Source: Lachnospiraceae bacterium A2
Lineage (GTDB): Bacteria > Bacillota > Clostridia > Lachnospirales > Lachnospiraceae
Direction: 5' to 3'
Assembly (NCBI GenBank): GCA_000403315.2
Contig: KE159638.1
Span: 124,001-188,000 of the forward strand
DNA length: 64,000 nt
Shown: positions 41,249 to 49,620 of the stretch, piece by piece
How positions within the stretch are numbered: position 1 is the first letter of the stretch
Layout of the letters: every line of letters begins with the position of its first letter
Program-made: the position numbers and the translations under genes
Notes under the pieces: model-generated
What the model saw: the letters and a program-made list of their open reading frames with translations, nothing else
Told to the model about the DNA's origin: nothing
Database searches by the model: none

Positions 41249-42622
41249 TTACTTTTCCTGTTCGTTTTTCTTCTCCGGCTTTTCGTGTTCCTTCTGCTGA
41301 CCCTTCCAATCGTCCAGCAGCTTGATGATCTGGTCCTTCATTTCCCTCGGCGTAGTTTCCTTGCCGAAATACTTGCTCAGTTCCGCACCTGTCAAAATCA
41401 CTTTGTCTACCTCCTTTTTGTCCTCCATCATAATGCCGTCGATCACATCCCCGTTGAGCAGCTTCTTTTCGTCCAGCTCACGCATACGCTTTGCCTGCGC
41501 CTGTGAAGGCGAGGACTGCTGGCTGTCAATGGCGACGGCGATATAGTTCTGGTTCTTTTTGCTGACATAGGAAAGCTCCACCGCCGTAGTAAAGCCCAGC
41601 TTTTTTTCATCCATCAGCTTCATCAGGTCGGGAACCAGCTCATTGAGACGGATATACCGCTGCACCTGCTTGACCGCCATCTTATTGCGCTCGGCCACAA
41701 TTTCGTTGGAGCGTTTTCCTGCGTCCTTCGGGTCAATCTGGCCCGAAGTGCGGGAGCCCTGGTGCTTGATAGCTTCAAGCTGCATTTTCAAGGCTTTGGC
41801 CCGCTCACTGGGGAGGATTTCTTCACGCTGGTTCAGATTGTCCTCGACCATCTGCGTGATGGCTTCATCATCCGTTAGGTTTCGGACGATACAGGGCATA
41901 TCCGCATACCCGGCAAGCTCGCTGGCTTTCTGGCGGCGGTGGCCGGACACGATCTCATAGCCGCCATCCTCACGAGGACGGACGATAGCGGGCTGGGTCA
42001 CGCCCTTGTCCTTGACGCTGGACACCATAGCCCGCATTTCTTCATCATCCCGGACTTCAAAGGGATGGTTCTTGAAGGCGTAGAGCTCGTTCAGCTTGAT
42101 ATAGACGATCTGCTCCTTGTCCCGGCGTGGTGCATCCTTCGGTTTTTCGGGTCCCTTCGGAGCGGGAGCGGCCTGTACCGTTGGAGCCGTTTTTTTCTCC
42201 GGTTCTTTTTTGACCGCATTTTCCGGTTTCTGTGCAGGAGTTTTGGGCTTCGGGGCTGCGGCCTTGTCCTTATCTGCTTTCGGGGGACGGCCCCGGCGCT
42301 TCGGCTGTTCCGGCTCTTTGGGTTTTTCCTCCGCTTTCTTCGGAGCCTCCGGCTGCTTTTCCGGTTTTTCCGTTTTTGCCGGGGCAGGCTTTTCCCCGCT
42401 GGGAGCTGCCGCCCGTTCCTCGACCTTCTTTTCCTTCATAATTTCAGCGAAGTTATAGACGGAAACCTGCGGGTTCTTTACCTCCGGTTCCGTCTTTTTT
42501 TCCGGCTCCGGGGAAACGGAAACCTTCTCCGGCTCTTTTGGGGGAGCGGGAGGCGTTTCCTTGCCCGGCCCGCTATCCGTTACCGGCTGTTCCGGCGTTT
42601 TTGTGGTTTTATCATCTGCCAT
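41249..42622 (-). CDS. ParB-like DNA-binding protein
   Basis: A 457-residue protein. A long low-complexity N-terminus (1-165, Pro/Lys/Glu, with AT-hook KRRGRPPK) is followed by a ParB nuclease-like domain (YEIVSGHRRQKASELAGY, VEDNLNQREEILPSERAKA) and a helix-turn-helix region. No ParA is encoded nearby. Within the domain the segment RTSGQIDPKDAGK is encoded by a palindrome copy (41726-41748) in frame. ATG 42622 stands 9 bp from GGAGG and is preferred to ATG 42628. Could act in circular-form maintenance or operon regulation. Confidence 0.9.
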   Translation of the reverse strand: MADDKTTKTPEQPVTDSGPGKETPPAPPKEPEKVSVSPEPEKKTEPEVKNPQVSVYNFAEIMKEKKVEERAAAPSGEKPAPAKTEKPEKQPEAPKKAEEKPKEPEQPKRRGRPPKADKDKAAAPKPKTPAQKPENAVKKEPEKKTAPTVQAAPAPKGPEKPKDAPRRDKEQIVYIKLNELYAFKNHPFEVRDDEEMRAMVSSVKDKGVTQPAIVRPREDGGYEIVSGHRRQKASELAGYADMPCIVRNLTDDEAITQMVEDNLNQREEILPSERAKALKMQLEAIKHQGSRTSGQIDPKDAGKRSNEIVAERNKMAVKQVQRYIRLNELVPDLMKLMDEKKLGFTTAVELSYVSKKNQNYIAVAIDSQQSSPSQAQAKRMRELDEKKLLNGDVIDGIMMEDKKEVDKVILTGAELSKYFGKETTPREMKDQIIKLLDDWKGQQKEHEKPEKKNEQEK

Positions 42623-42720
42623 AAGCATTTACCTCCTGTTTTTTGGCATGAAAAAAGGGGCTCAACTTTTCAGTCAAGCCCCCGTGGGAAGTTCCTCCTT
42701 TCTCCGCCATGATACAAAAA

Positions 42721-42748
42721 TACCGCCCGTAGTCTCGTTTGGGCGGTA
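42721..42748 (-). terminator. Terminator at the ICE right end
   Basis: TACCGCCC and GGGCGGTA form an 8-bp stem followed on the minus strand by TTTTTG. It would stop transcription entering from the right before parB. Confidence 0.6.
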
Positions 42749-42793
42749 CTTTGTGTAAGATTGGCAGTCCATTATTAAGTTTTTTATTATGTT

Positions 42794-42807
42794 CCCTTTG
42801 TACACCG
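42794..42807 (+). other. ICE right attachment site
   Basis: CCCTTTGTACAC followed by CG (42806-42807), inverted relative to the left end. The DUF6602 frame resumes directly after it. Confidence 0.7.
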
Positions 42808-43189
42808 TTGCAATCCATATTTTGGTATAATTTTTGCTTATGATAGTGTAGAAGCGTTAACAGTTTTGAATTATTTGGAAAACTTAGATATACCATCAAA
42901 TCTTTTGCCTAATGCTATTGTTTTATATAGTAAAAGAACTATTATTTTTCAGGCAACAGATAGTAATATTGAAGGGTTTCCCAGTAATGATTTTAACAAA
43001 TATGTTATGCTTAATTGTGGTGAAGAAACATTAGCGGTTTTTATTGGTTTATTGATTAATTTTACTAGATATTCGTTACTTTGGGTTGCTGATGTTCCTA
43101 AAGAAATTAATAAGGCGTTAGAACGCATACTGAATGACAATATACGAAATAAGAGTATAAAGGAAATTTCGGTATTAACGAATAAATAA
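42808..43189 (+). pseudogene. DUF6602 gene, 3' part
   Basis: The remaining 126 codons of the gene split at 10587, from CNPYFGIIFAYDSVE to SVLTNK and stop. The frame is open back to the ICE junction. It has no ribosome site of its own (the first ATG/TTG codons are internal), so it is silent while the ICE is in place. AT-rich like the rest of IME2. From 43190 to 43302 nothing is seen. Confidence 0.85.
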
Positions 43190-43302
43190 ATGTTTGTGCT
43201 TTGATAATTACAGTTATTAAATCTATTATTTTGAGGGGAAAGAGAATTGATTCAGCAATGAATTAATTTCTTTCCCATACTTGATTAGAGAGATGCACAG
43301 CT

Positions 43303-43803
43303 TCAATAGTTCTCTACCGGAATATTAAATGAATTCATCAAACTGTCTATCCATATATTGTATTCGTCACTGTCAATTTTTTCAGTTTCCAATTCTTTGT
43401 TCAATTCGTTCCAACGAGATATAAGAGATGCAATCTGTGGACTTTCTATGTTAATAGATGCCACTAAGCGTCTAGTAGCAGTATTGACGGAAGTGGAACA
43501 TTCTACAGGAATACCAGCTCGTATCAATTCCATGATTACCTTTAAAATATCTGAATATGTGTTAATGCTCAATTCTTCGTTGGGTTTAATCGTATATCCA
43601 AAAAATAATTCTTCTTTAATATCAATAATAGAACAGAATTTTTGTATTACTTCCATAGGCGGTTCGCTATAACCGTTTTCGTAATTAGAATAAGTCGGAA
43701 CAGACAGTTCCAACTTCGCAGCCATTTCTTTTTGAGACATATCAGCTCCCATACGAAAGGACTTCAAACGTTTATCTACATGTAAATAATGTGCTATTCG
43801 CAT
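43303..43803 (-). CDS. XRE-family repressor of IME2
   Basis: A 166-residue regulator with N-terminal HTH (SFRMGADMSQKEMAAKLELS, VPTYSNYENGYSEPP) and a helical C-terminus. It is divergent from xis2/int2. It is not similar to the IME1 repressor outside the HTH, which suggests distinct operator specificity. It probably controls excision genes through the AATAGAAATATT inverted sites. Confidence 0.85.
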   Translation of the reverse strand: MRIAHYLHVDKRLKSFRMGADMSQKEMAAKLELSVPTYSNYENGYSEPPMEVIQKFCSIIDIKEELFFGYTIKPNEELSINTYSDILKVIMELIRAGIPVECSTSVNTATRRLVASINIESPQIASLISRWNELNKELETEKIDSDEYNIWIDSLMNSFNIPVENY

Positions 43804-43857
43804 ATTCTCACCTCACATTGGATTTTTAATTATTATACCACGATTTCAACAAAAATA

Positions 43858-43946
43858 AATAGAAATATTCATATTTTAATATTTTTGCCTGACATATCTA
43901 AAAATAGATATTATGATAAAAATACAAGAAATTAAATATTTCTATT
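43858..43946 (+). promoter_or_regulatory. xis2-int2 promoter and operators
   Basis: AATAGAAATATT (43858-43869) and AATATTTCTATT (43935-43946) are perfect inverted copies. Between them lie -35 TTGCCT (43885-43890), an 18-bp spacer and -10 TATTAT (43909-43914). Confidence 0.6.
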
Positions 43947-43972
43947 AAAATTCAAATTGTAAGGAGGGTTAT

Positions 43973-44167
43973 ATGAAGTCAAATTACATGATGGATGCGG
44001 AAGATGTGGCTAATGAGTTGGGAATTTCTAAAGGACATGCTTATAAGGTCATTCGTCTGCTTAATGGAGAGTTGGAGAAATCTGGCTTTATTATTGTGGC
44101 AGGGAAAGTTCCCAGAGCATTTTGGGAAAAGAAGTTCTACGGTTATGAAACAGTACAGACAGCATAA
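43973..44167 (+). CDS. Excisionase-like HTH protein (IME2)
   Basis: A 64-residue homologue of the IME1 Xis: helix-turn-helix (MDAEDVANELGISKGHAYKV) and tail KVPRAFWEKKFYGYE. AAGGAGGG precedes the ATG. It is followed 13 bp later by int2. Confidence 0.82.
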   Translation: MKSNYMMDAEDVANELGISKGHAYKVIRLLNGELEKSGFIIVAGKVPRAFWEKKFYGYETVQTA

Positions 44168-44180
44168 GGAGGGAAAACAG

Positions 44181-45266
44181 ATGCCAGCATATAAGGATGA
44201 AAAAAGGAATACTTGGCTAAGCCTGTTCTACTATGAGGATTGGCAGGGCAACAAGAAGAAAAAGCAGAAACGTGGGTTTAAAACAAAGAAAGAAGCATTG
44301 GAGTGGGAAAATAATTTCAAATTATCCGCTAATGCCAATATGGATATGGCTTTGGGAGCATTTGTTGAGATTTATTTTCGTGATAAAGAGGGCGAGTTGA
44401 AGGAGCGTTCAATCAAGAATAAAAGGTACATGATAGAAGCGCATATTCTTCCTTACTTTGAAAATAAGAAAATGAATGAGATTACTCCGTCAGATATTAT
44501 CCAGTGGCAGAACACAATGAGGGAAAAAGGATATGCGCAGACATATCTTCGCATGGTGCAAAATCAAATCACTGCATTATTTACTCATGCAAGCAGTATT
44601 TACAATTTGTCGAACAATCCATGCAAGAGAGTGAAAAAGATGGGAAAGCCGGATGCTGATAAACTGGACTTTTGGACAAAAGAGGAATACGACAAATTTA
44701 TCAGCTCGATTGAGGTTGGAAGTCGCTATTACGTGATTTTTGAAATTCTGTTTTGGACGGGAATTAGGGAAGGAGAACTACTTGCCTTAACAAAATCGGA
44801 CGTAGATTTTCAGAACAACCGCATGAGCATCACAAAGACCTATTATCGGACGGAGCGGCGTGATGTAATTACAGTGCCAAAAACGGAACAATCTGTGCGA
44901 GTAATTGAATTGCCGGAGTTCTTGACACAGGAAATAAAAGGATATGTAGATAAGTTATATAAGCTGCCGGATGATGAACGTATCTTTCCTATCGTTGCCG
45001 AAGCAGTGCAGCATAAGCTAAAGCGGCAGGCGGAAAAGGCAGGAGTGAAAAAGATACGTGTCCATGATATTCGTCACAGCAGCGTAGCATATCTCATCAA
45101 TCAGGGCGTACAACCGTTGATTATTAAAGAACGGTTAGGACATAAGGATATAAAAATCACATTGAATACTTATGGGCATTTATATCCTAATCAGCAAAGA
45201 CAGGTAGCGGATATGCTGAATCAACAAAAAATAAGCCCTAACAGCGGCAACTGTCAGGACTTATGA
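44181..45266 (+). CDS. Tyrosine integrase of IME2
   Basis: A 361-residue integrase related along its whole length to the IME1 enzyme. Catalytic Arg is in TGIREGELLAL, HxxR in HDIRH, His in LGHKDI and Tyr in LNTYGHLYPN. GGAGG fixes ATG 44181; the longer frame from 43995 overlaps xis2 and is not used. It should act on the same tuf-end site, which explains the tandem arrangement. A conserved hairpin covers the end of the gene (45233-45262). Confidence 0.95.
   Translation: MPAYKDEKRNTWLSLFYYEDWQGNKKKKQKRGFKTKKEALEWENNFKLSANANMDMALGAFVEIYFRDKEGELKERSIKNKRYMIEAHILPYFENKKMNEITPSDIIQWQNTMREKGYAQTYLRMVQNQITALFTHASSIYNLSNNPCKRVKKMGKPDADKLDFWTKEEYDKFISSIEVGSRYYVIFEILFWTGIREGELLALTKSDVDFQNNRMSITKTYYRTERRDVITVPKTEQSVRVIELPEFLTQEIKGYVDKLYKLPDDERIFPIVAEAVQHKLKRQAEKAGVKKIRVHDIRHSSVAYLINQGVQPLIIKERLGHKDIKITLNTYGHLYPNQQRQVADMLNQQKISPNSGNCQDL
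45233..45262 (+). other. Conserved hairpin over the end of int2
   Basis: AAGCCCTAACAG and CTGTCAGGACTT around the loop CGGCAA, matching the IME1 structure at 5761-5788 with changed stem bases. A second stem (AACCTCTG / CAGAGGTT, about 45277-45319) follows, as in IME1. Confidence 0.5.
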
Positions 45267-45357
45267 TAACTGGAAAACCTCTGTTATCAGTAATCACAAT
45301 ACAAGTATAGCAGAGGTTTCTTCCAACGACAATGATTTTTTGAAAATGGAGGGCATG

Positions 45358-46338
45358 ATGGAAGAAACAAAAAATGGGTTACAGATGATAAAAATGTCGG
45401 AGATACAGTCGCAGGAAGTTTCTTGGTTGTGGTATCCGTTTATCCCCTATGGAAAGCTGACAATCATTCAAGGCGATCCGGGTGATGGTAAAACAACGCT
45501 TGTGCTGAATATAGCGGCATGGCTATCAAAGGGAGAGGGATTAGACAGTGAGATGAAATTGTCTGAGCCAGTGAATGTAATTTATCAGAGTGCGGAAGAT
45601 GGTTTGGCAGATACAGTTAAACCAAGATTGGAGCTGGCAGGGGCAGACTGTGAGAGGATATTGGTTATTGATGAAAAAGAAAAATCTTTATCTATGGTTG
45701 ATGAACGATTGGAAAAGGCGATTGTGCAGACGAAAGCAAGAATGTTGATTTTAGATCCGATACAGGCTTATCTTGGTGGCGGTATGGATATGAACAGAGC
45801 AAATGAAGCAAGGGATATGACAAAGAAATTGGGAGCATTAGCAGAGAAATATCAGTGTGCAATCGTTCTTATCGGTCACATGAATAAAGCAGCAGGAAAT
45901 AAGGCTGCGTATCGGGGCATGGGTTCGATTGATTTCTTTGCAGTAGCAAGAAGTGTATTATTGGTGGGCAGGGTTGAAGGAGAACCAAATATTAGAGGAG
46001 TAGTGCAAATTAAAAATAACCTTGCTGCATTCGGACAGCCGAAAGCATTTGCATTGTCGGAGGACGGTTTTCAATGGCTTGGAGATTATGAGATTATGGC
46101 TGATGAAGTCTTAGGCGGCATTGCCCCAAAGGTAAATAAAATGGAATTGGCAAAACGTATGCTCCGAGAATTGGCTTTGGCTTCAAATGCTGTGCTAAGT
46201 AATGAGATATTTGATATGGCGGACGAGCAGGGAATTTCAAAGAGGACATTGGAAAATGCAAAAAGGGAGCTTGGCATTCGGGCGAGGAAGATAAACAATT
46301 CTTGGTATTGGGAATTGGATAAGGTCAAGCCGGAATAA
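45358..46338 (+). CDS. RepA-like AAA ATPase (IME2)
   Basis: A 326-residue homologue of the IME1 ATPase. Walker A QGDPGDGKTT, Walker B MLILDPIQAYLG and the block IGHMNKAAGNKAAYRGMGS are conserved. GGAGGG precedes ATG 45355/45358. Probable helicase for replication of the excised circle. Confidence 0.85.
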   Translation: MEETKNGLQMIKMSEIQSQEVSWLWYPFIPYGKLTIIQGDPGDGKTTLVLNIAAWLSKGEGLDSEMKLSEPVNVIYQSAEDGLADTVKPRLELAGADCERILVIDEKEKSLSMVDERLEKAIVQTKARMLILDPIQAYLGGGMDMNRANEARDMTKKLGALAEKYQCAIVLIGHMNKAAGNKAAYRGMGSIDFFAVARSVLLVGRVEGEPNIRGVVQIKNNLAAFGQPKAFALSEDGFQWLGDYEIMADEVLGGIAPKVNKMELAKRMLRELALASNAVLSNEIFDMADEQGISKRTLENAKRELGIRARKINNSWYWELDKVKPE

Positions 46339-46347
46339 AAGGAAGAA

Positions 46348-46426
46348 CGCAACAATGCAGACTATAAAGATTTTGCGGAGATGAATATTGCAAGGTTGCA
46401 AAATATATAGACTTTGCATTGTTGCG
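46348..46426. repeat. Inverted repeat block, candidate origin of IME2
   Basis: CGCAACAATGCA (46348-46359) and TGCATTGTTGCG (46415-46426) are perfect inverted copies around ATTGCAAGGTTGCAAAA. Same arrangement as at 6874-6976 in IME1. Confidence 0.5.
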
Positions 46427-46554
46427 GACTTGATTGAGATGCGCTTTCGCATGGACGGAATGAGTAGACGAAAAGGCGAAGCTATTTGCCAGCGTAAGCG
46501 TGGCAATGCCCCCGGCAGGGCGCAAAGGCAACTTTGATAGAGCGTAGCCTGTCG

Positions 46555-46595
46555 AAAGTGCTTTTGCGTTTACTTTCGCAGAAAGTAACAAAGGC
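46555..46595 (+). other. Candidate oriT of IME2
   Basis: TTACTTTC (46570-46577) and GAAAGTAA (46581-46588) hairpin within AAAGTGCTTTTGCG...AAAGGCT, nearly identical to the IME1 site and 55 bp before the relaxase gene. Confidence 0.6.
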
Positions 46596-46649
46596 TGTGC
46601 CTGTCGGCACAAAATATGACAAGTAAAGAAGATAGGAAGGGTGAGATTA

Positions 46650-48020
46650 TTGGAGAGGACAATTAGCGGCATGATGGGAAAAGGTTCTGTCAGCCATAAT
46701 ACGAGGACTTTCAGCGCAAAGAATGTGGATAAGGAACGGAGCAAATATAATATGGAGTTCTGCCATTTGAATATTAAAAAGGTATATCACGAATTGTTTG
46801 ATGATGCGTTGGAGCGTTACAATGCAAAGCAGAAAAGGAGTGACCGAAAAATTGACGATTATTATGAGAAGATAAGACAGAGTAAGCAGGAGAAGTTATT
46901 TCACGAGGTTATTCTTCAGATTGGGAATAAAGATGATACGAATGCCAAAAGCGAAGAAGGGCAGCTTGCAAAGGAAATATTGATAGAGTTTATGGAAGAT
47001 TTTCAGAAAAGAAATCCGAATCTATATGTGTTTTCGGCGCATCTGCATATGGACGAGGAAACACCGCACGTTCATATTGATTTTGTCCCTTTTATCCGTA
47101 ATAGCAATCGTGGACTTGATACGAGAGTTTCGCTGAAAGGCGCACTGTCAGAACAGGGATTTAAAGGCGGCACAAGAAGCGCAAAGGAGTGGAATCAATG
47201 GATGGAGTCTGAAAAACAGGAGCTTTCAAAAGTAGCGGAAAGATATGGTGTACGGTGGAAACAGTTAGGAACGCATAATAAGCATTTATCTGTGTTGGAC
47301 TTTGAAAAAAAGGAGAGAGCGAAAGAAGTCGCAAAATTGGAAAAGGCGGTATCCAATAATAAAGCGGAATTATCCCACATTATTTATCAGCAAGTCTTGG
47401 CTGAAAATGAAATGGAGAAGATAAAGCAGGAGAATGAAGCTGTCCGGCAAGAAACAACAGAGCTTTCCGCAACCAATGATTTATTAAGGGAACAGGCGGA
47501 TGGATTGATAGAGAACAGAGAAAAGCTGATGTCTGATAATAAAGCATTGGAACAGCATCAGAAAAAGTTACAGCAGGATATTGAGAAAATGGCTGATTCT
47601 AAAGTAGCGTTGGAACGTAACATATATGCCTATGATGAAGATGCAAGATGGCAGTTGCCGGAGCCAACTACATTAATGAGCGCAAAGACTTATCGGGAAA
47701 AGAACGCTATGCCGCTTGTGGAAAGGCTGAAAGAAATTGTAAAAAGCCTTACGATAAAATGTGTCAATCTGATGGTGCAGATTAAGCAGTTAAAGGCAAA
47801 AGTCACAAAACAGGCAGAGGATATTGATTTCTATAAAAGTAAGGTACATCAGCAGTATGTAAAATTAGAACAGTTGCAGGAAAAAGCGGATGATTTTGAG
47901 CGTGTGAAGCAGTATGTCGGGGTAGACAAAATTGATATGATTGTGACAAATGCAAGGGAATTGGAACGAATCGCACAGAGTGAAAAACAGCAGAACAGAG
48001 CATATGGAATGGGCAGATAA
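46650..48020 (+). CDS. MobV-family relaxase (IME2)
   Basis: A 456-residue homologue of the IME1 relaxase. The MobV motif reads HMDEETPHVHIDFVP. The C-terminal half is coiled coil. A TTG at 46650 aligns with the IME1 start and follows AAGGGTGAG; a GTG at 46641 is the alternative. Both relaxases probably act on the nearly identical oriT hairpins, so they could cross-mobilise. Confidence 0.92.
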   Translation: MERTISGMMGKGSVSHNTRTFSAKNVDKERSKYNMEFCHLNIKKVYHELFDDALERYNAKQKRSDRKIDDYYEKIRQSKQEKLFHEVILQIGNKDDTNAKSEEGQLAKEILIEFMEDFQKRNPNLYVFSAHLHMDEETPHVHIDFVPFIRNSNRGLDTRVSLKGALSEQGFKGGTRSAKEWNQWMESEKQELSKVAERYGVRWKQLGTHNKHLSVLDFEKKERAKEVAKLEKAVSNNKAELSHIIYQQVLAENEMEKIKQENEAVRQETTELSATNDLLREQADGLIENREKLMSDNKALEQHQKKLQQDIEKMADSKVALERNIYAYDEDARWQLPEPTTLMSAKTYREKNAMPLVERLKEIVKSLTIKCVNLMVQIKQLKAKVTKQAEDIDFYKSKVHQQYVKLEQLQEKADDFERVKQYVGVDKIDMIVTNARELERIAQSEKQQNRAYGMGR

Positions 48021-48038
48021 GAAAGAGGATGGATTGAT

Positions 48039-48410
48039 ATGATGGATAATAAAAATGGGGGCGGACAGTATTCTATGGAAAATGTTATAGGCTGTGAGTA
48101 CAATATGGATAACGGTTATGTGGAGGTTTATTATTCTGACGGCAATATTTTGTAGTTGAAATGTAAAGAAATAGAAGCTAATCTGCACACTACAGAACAA
48201 TCGCTTGCGAAGCTGCATAAGTTGTTGGATGACAAGCCGATTGAATATGTTGCGATGGCATTGTCGGGAGAGCTGCAAGCCTATTGCGACATAGAGGCAG
48301 ACATGGTAAAAGGTATGTTTGGCACAATTGTTCAAGGCTATTTGAAGCAGGGGTATAATAAAGCTATAGCAGAAGCGTTAGCGAGAGAGTTTTTTAGATA
48401 TGAAAGCTGA
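48039..48410 (+). pseudogene. Short ORF downstream of mob2 with an in-frame TAG
   Basis: A single frame from ATG 48039 (ENVIGCEYNMDNGYVEVYY) to 48410 is interrupted by one TAG codon at 48053+100 (48153-48155). After it the frame continues LKCKEIEANLHTTEQSLAKL...FFRYES, 84 codons from a TTG at 48156. It is either a nonsense-mutated gene or two short genes. No family is recognised. It occupies the position of the IME1 gene at 8601-8915 but is not clearly related. Confidence 0.6.
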
Positions 48411-48630
48411 TAAATGATATAAAACTTAAAATAGTACAGTACTACGAAATTAACACAAATAAAATCGTATAGAAAAGCAATGGAAAGATAAGCGGAAATA
48501 TGCTACAATAAGCATTAATGAAAAATAGGGGATACTGTTGTCAGATGGGCGGTTGACTGTGGCTAAAAATTACAGATTAAAATACCATAAACATAAATAG
48601 ATGCAGATAATTTGCAAGTGAGGTAAAAGA

Positions 48631-49524
48631 TTGGCGGAGATAAAATTATTTTCCTTGAATGAAAGAGTAAAAGAATGCATATCGTCTGAGGTGGTCTTAG
48701 AGAAAGAACTTCAAACACTGATAGAGCAAAATATGGAAACATTTTTTGGAGTGCGTTTTTTAAAAAGCGAATATGCCATTACGAATGGTCGGATGGATAG
48801 TATCGGAATTGATGAGAATAATAGTCCGGTCATATTTGAATATAAGCGTAGTCAGAACGAGAATGTAATTAATCAGGGATTGTTTTATCTTGATTGGCTT
48901 TTAGACCATAAGGCGGATTTTAAGCTGCTGGTTATCGAAAAATTGGGTATGGAAGCAGCAGATGGAATAGATTGGTCTGTTCCTTGCGTTATTTGCATTG
49001 CACATGATTTTACAAAATATGATCTTCATGCGGTTAATCAGATGCAAAGAAATATCAAATTAGTCAGTTATCGGAAATATGATAATGGATTGCTTCTGTT
49101 TGAACATTTAAATGCGCCAAATGTAAAGCCGATGACAGAAAACGGTGTAACGGATGGCGAAAAAAACAATGCACAAAAATCCCATATAGAAAAACTGGCA
49201 GCAGTTTCTGGCAATATGAAAAATCTTTATTATTCTGTATGTGATTTTATTGAATCTTTTGGAGATGATATTACAGCGAATCAGTTAAAGCTCTATCTGG
49301 CATACAAGAAAGTACAGAATTTAATATGCATTGAAATTTACAATAAGCAGATTGTTTTGTTTGTGAAGCTTAATCCGGAAACCGTCAAATTGGAAAGTGG
49401 GTTTACAAGGGATATGCGCAGCATTGGGCATTATGGTACTGGGGATTTGCAGATAATCATCAAAAATGCGTCCGATTTTGAGAAGGCGAAGCCTTTACTT
49501 GAGCGGGCATATAATGAGATGTGA
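48631..49524 (+). CDS. DUF5655/NucS-like protein
   Basis: A 297-residue protein. The N-terminal 130 residues have a PD-(D/E)xK nuclease-like core (GRMDSIGIDENNSPVIFEYKRS), and the C-terminal 100 residues resemble DUF5655 (DFIESFGDDITANQLKLYLAYK). Such proteins are often found near restriction and defence genes. A TTG start at 48631 follows GAGGTAAAAGA. It precedes the methyltransferase by 96 bp. The 48411-48630 gap contains possible promoters (TTGACT near 48555) but no gene. Confidence 0.75.
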   Translation: MAEIKLFSLNERVKECISSEVVLEKELQTLIEQNMETFFGVRFLKSEYAITNGRMDSIGIDENNSPVIFEYKRSQNENVINQGLFYLDWLLDHKADFKLLVIEKLGMEAADGIDWSVPCVICIAHDFTKYDLHAVNQMQRNIKLVSYRKYDNGLLLFEHLNAPNVKPMTENGVTDGEKNNAQKSHIEKLAAVSGNMKNLYYSVCDFIESFGDDITANQLKLYLAYKKVQNLICIEIYNKQIVLFVKLNPETVKLESGFTRDMRSIGHYGTGDLQIIIKNASDFEKAKPLLERAYNEM

Positions 49525-49620
49525 ACAAATGATTAGGGTGTAAGTAACTTCTTGATATGTGTTTAAGCAATTAAGAAGTGAGAGATTAATACTAAATGTA
49601 TGTGAAAGTCGGGGAAATAA

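Larger units (their letters stand above)
12530..41748. repeat. Family of about 20 copies of a 23-bp palindrome in the ICE
   Basis: The arms CTTCGGGYC and GRCCCGAAG enclose a variable 5-base loop. Copies: 12530-12552, 13191-13213, 13760-13782, 19841-19863, 21366-21388, 21781-21803, 22638-22660, 23862-23884, 24383-24405, 25250-25272, 27216-27238, 27414-27436, 30195-30217, 30858-30880, 31320-31342, 32533-32555, 37705-37727, 38768-38790, 41219-41241, 41726-41748. Many touch or nearly touch the stop codon of a minus-strand gene and are followed within a few bases by the next ribosome site. No T-run follows. Stem changes are sometimes compensatory (GGGTCA with TGACCC versus GGGCCA with TGGCCC). None occurs in 14.1-19.2 kb or in the intron. 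Confidence 0.92.
10586..42807 (-). mobile_element. 32.2-kb ICE with serine recombinase, nested in IME2
   Basis: Bounded by core dinucleotide CG at 10586-10587 and 42806-42807 with flanking inverted GTGTACAA(G/A)GGG arms. Nearly all genes are on the minus strand. The order from the right is ParB, methyltransferase and ArdA, PcfB, TraG, Maff2, VirB6, SpoVG, DUF7007, PrgI, VirB4, NlpC/P60, DUF4315, DUF4366, MobC, relaxase, self-protection cassette, sigma factor, recombinase. This is the Tn1549/CTn-type transfer backbone combined with a large serine recombinase. GC content is clearly higher than in the IMEs. Confidence 0.9.

Noticed and set aside
12530..41748. Palindrome copies as a CRISPR array or as rho-independent terminators
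   Set aside because: Copies are kilobases apart without regular spacers, lack T-runs, and some are inside coding sequences.
42612..42899. Minus-strand ORF crossing the ICE right end
   Set aside because: It spans the attachment site, has no ribosome site, and overlaps the restored DUF6602 frame.
48153..48155. TAG as a reassigned or recoded codon
   Set aside because: TAG is used as a normal stop elsewhere in the window (for example the methyltransferase and MarR genes end with TAG), and no recoding signal is seen.
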